From: Collinsella aerofaciens
Lineage (GTDB): Bacteria; Actinomycetota; Coriobacteriia; Coriobacteriales; Coriobacteriaceae
NCBI RefSeq assembly: GCF_902364945.1
Contig: NZ_CABJFS010000011.1
Location: forward strand, 1-64,000
DNA: 64,000 nt
Direction: 5' to 3'
Positions within the stretch are counted from its first letter, which is position 1. Each line of letters opens with the position of its first letter. Positions 62,807 through 64,000 of the stretch are shown here, one piece after another. The notes under the pieces are model-generated. The model was not told where the DNA came from. It was given only the letters and a program-made list of their open reading frames with translations, and did not search any database. The position numbers and the translations under genes were made by a program.

Positions 62807-64000
62807 ATGCCCCAAATTAACCTCATGGAACTCGCCGAGCAGTCTTTTGGCACCTCGCTCGAGCAGCTCGACGACCGTCGCATTTACAAGCTGCTGGTCA
62901 AACTCGTGCAGGAGCGCTCCGCCGCCTGCCCGCTCAACAACGGCAAGAAAAAGCTCTATTACATTTCCGCCGAATTTTTGATCGGCAAGCTGCTCATCAA
63001 CAACATGATCGACCTCGGCATCTACGATGAGGTTAAGGACCAGCTCACCGCCGCAGGCCACGACCTCAACAAGATCGAGGAGTTCGAGGTCGAGCCGTCG
63101 CTCGGCAACGGCGGCCTGGGCCGCCTGGCCGCATGCTTCCTGGATTCCATCGCCACGCTGGGCTTGACCGGCGATGGCGTGGGCCTCAACTATCACTACG
63201 GCCTGTTCCGTCAGCGCTTTGTCGACAACCAGCAGAAGGCCGTCCCCGACGAGTGGCTCGGTGAGCAGGACATCCTAGTCGACGACGGCCGCTCCTACAC
63301 CGTCGAGTTCGGCGATTTTGCCGTTACCTCCAAGCTCGTCAACATCGACGTGCCCGGTTACGGCCAGCCCACCAAGAACCGTCTGCGCCTGTTTGACCTG
63401 GCAAGCGTCGACGACGGCCTGGTCCCCGGCAGCTCCATCGACTTCGACAAGACCGAGATCGCCAAGAACCTCACCTTGTTCCTCTACCCCGACGATTCCG
63501 ACGAGCAGGGCCGCCTGCTTCGCATCTATCAGGAGTACTTCATGGTGAGCAACGCCGCCCAGCTCCTGATCGACGAGGCCGTCGAGCGCGGCAGCAACCT
63601 GCACGATCTGGCCGACTACGCCGTGGTCCAAATTAACGACACGCACCCCACCATGGTCATCCCCGAGCTCATTCGCTTGCTCACCACCGAGCATGGCATC
63701 GAGTTTGACGAGGCCGTGACCATCGTACGCTCCATGGTCGCCTACACTAACCACACGATCCTTGCCGAGGCGCTCGAGAAGTGGCCGCTCGCCAGCCTGC
63801 AGAAGGTCTCCCCTGCCATCGCCGACATTATCGTCAAGCTCGATGAGATCGCGAAAGCCGAGCACGATGACCCGCGCGTCGCCATCATCGACGAGCACGA
63901 CACCGTCCACATGGCCCACATGGACATCCACTTTGGCTTCTCCATCAACGGCGTAGCCGCCCTCCACACCAAGATCCTGGAGGACACCGAGCTTCATCCG
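62807..64000 (+). CDS. glgP: glycogen/maltodextrin phosphorylase, N-terminal part
   Basis: The first 398 codons of a GT35 phosphorylase, running off the window edge. KLYYISAEFLIGKLL, EPSLGNGGLGRLAACFLDS, GLNYHYGLFRQ, FLYPDDSDEQGRLLRIYQEYF and INDTHPTMVIPELIR are typical. The catalytic PLP-lysine lies beyond the edge. AGGAG precedes the ATG at 62807; an in-frame ATG 27 bases earlier has no such site. It should release glucose 1-phosphate from glucans, with MalQ handling the short chains. Confidence 0.93.
   Translation, partial: MPQINLMELAEQSFGTSLEQLDDRRIYKLLVKLVQERSAACPLNNGKKKLYYISAEFLIGKLLINNMIDLGIYDEVKDQLTAAGHDLNKIEEFEVEPSLGNGGLGRLAACFLDSIATLGLTGDGVGLNYHYGLFRQRFVDNQQKAVPDEWLGEQDILVDDGRSYTVEFGDFAVTSKLVNIDVPGYGQPTKNRLRLFDLASVDDGLVPGSSIDFDKTEIAKNLTLFLYPDDSDEQGRLLRIYQEYFMVSNAAQLLIDEAVERGSNLHDLADYAVVQINDTHPTMVIPELIRLLTTEHGIEFDEAVTIVRSMVAYTNHTILAEALEKWPLASLQKVSPAIADIIVKLDEIAKAEHDDPRVAIIDEHDTVHMAHMDIHFGFSINGVAALHTKILEDTELHP

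Overview
This 64 kb window is high-GC (roughly 60%) chromosomal DNA that reads like a Coriobacteriia genome, most likely Collinsella or a close relative. That placement is inferred from gene content (phosphoketolase, a HisZ-HisG fusion, a fused two-half ABC exporter, a nitrous-oxide-stimulated-promoter family protein) and from numerous intergenic hairpin repeats. No rRNA or species marker is present, so it is not proven.

Positions 1-22450 are an accessory, defence-like island. At the left edge a minus-strand operon encodes two membrane proteins and a ClpX-like AAA+ unfoldase (226-3045). Divergent from it is a gene (3268-4854) that looks like a catalytically degenerate DNA methylase joined to a type I specificity-like C-terminus. 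After several hypothetical genes and a decayed patch (9183-9987) comes a LlaJI/McrBC-type restriction system (9988-13963) whose cytosine methylase seems to lack its C-terminal motifs. A second minus-strand operon (15057-19122) carries a ClpP-like protease, a soluble TraG/VirD4-like ATPase and two unknown proteins. It is again divergent from a degenerate methylase/specificity-like gene (19412-20851). The repeated layout, together with a ClpX that keeps a tripeptide at the ClpP-docking position and a distant ClpP with an intact triad, is my best candidate for an undescribed system. An AbiE toxin-antitoxin pair (20921-22450) closes the island.

Positions 22450-33200 are mostly core: a DUF4342 protein and an OmpR/histidine kinase pair, an orphan PTS EIIB with a VOC protein, tRNA-Leu(UAA) with a tandemly duplicated 3' end and terminator, Ppx/GppA, a DivIC/FtsL-like protein, enolase, MazG with a YfcE-type phosphoesterase, and a free-standing LarC C-terminal domain.

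Positions 33584-47001 hold a fused ABC exporter, a small cysteine-rich protein, a PHP phosphatase and a compact minus-strand histidine operon hisZG-hisD-hisC-hisB-hisH-hisA-hisF-hisI-orf-hisE. The PHP protein lies convergent at the operon's end and is a candidate histidinol-phosphatase, which would complete the pathway.

Positions 47284-52618 resemble an Amadori-product (fructosamine) catabolic locus with one epimerase, two SIS-domain deglycase-like proteins and two GntR/UTRA regulators, but no transporter or kinase. Next come phosphoketolase with a LacI regulator and paired operators (53226-56987), murB, a secreted coiled-coil cell-wall hydrolase-like protein, galE, malQ and the start of a glycogen phosphorylase cut by the window edge. 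These last genes fit storage-glucan and galactose metabolism feeding glycolysis or the phosphoketolase pathway.

Many intergenic gaps carry long palindromes in which a conserved core is flanked by arms that differ between copies but stay complementary.
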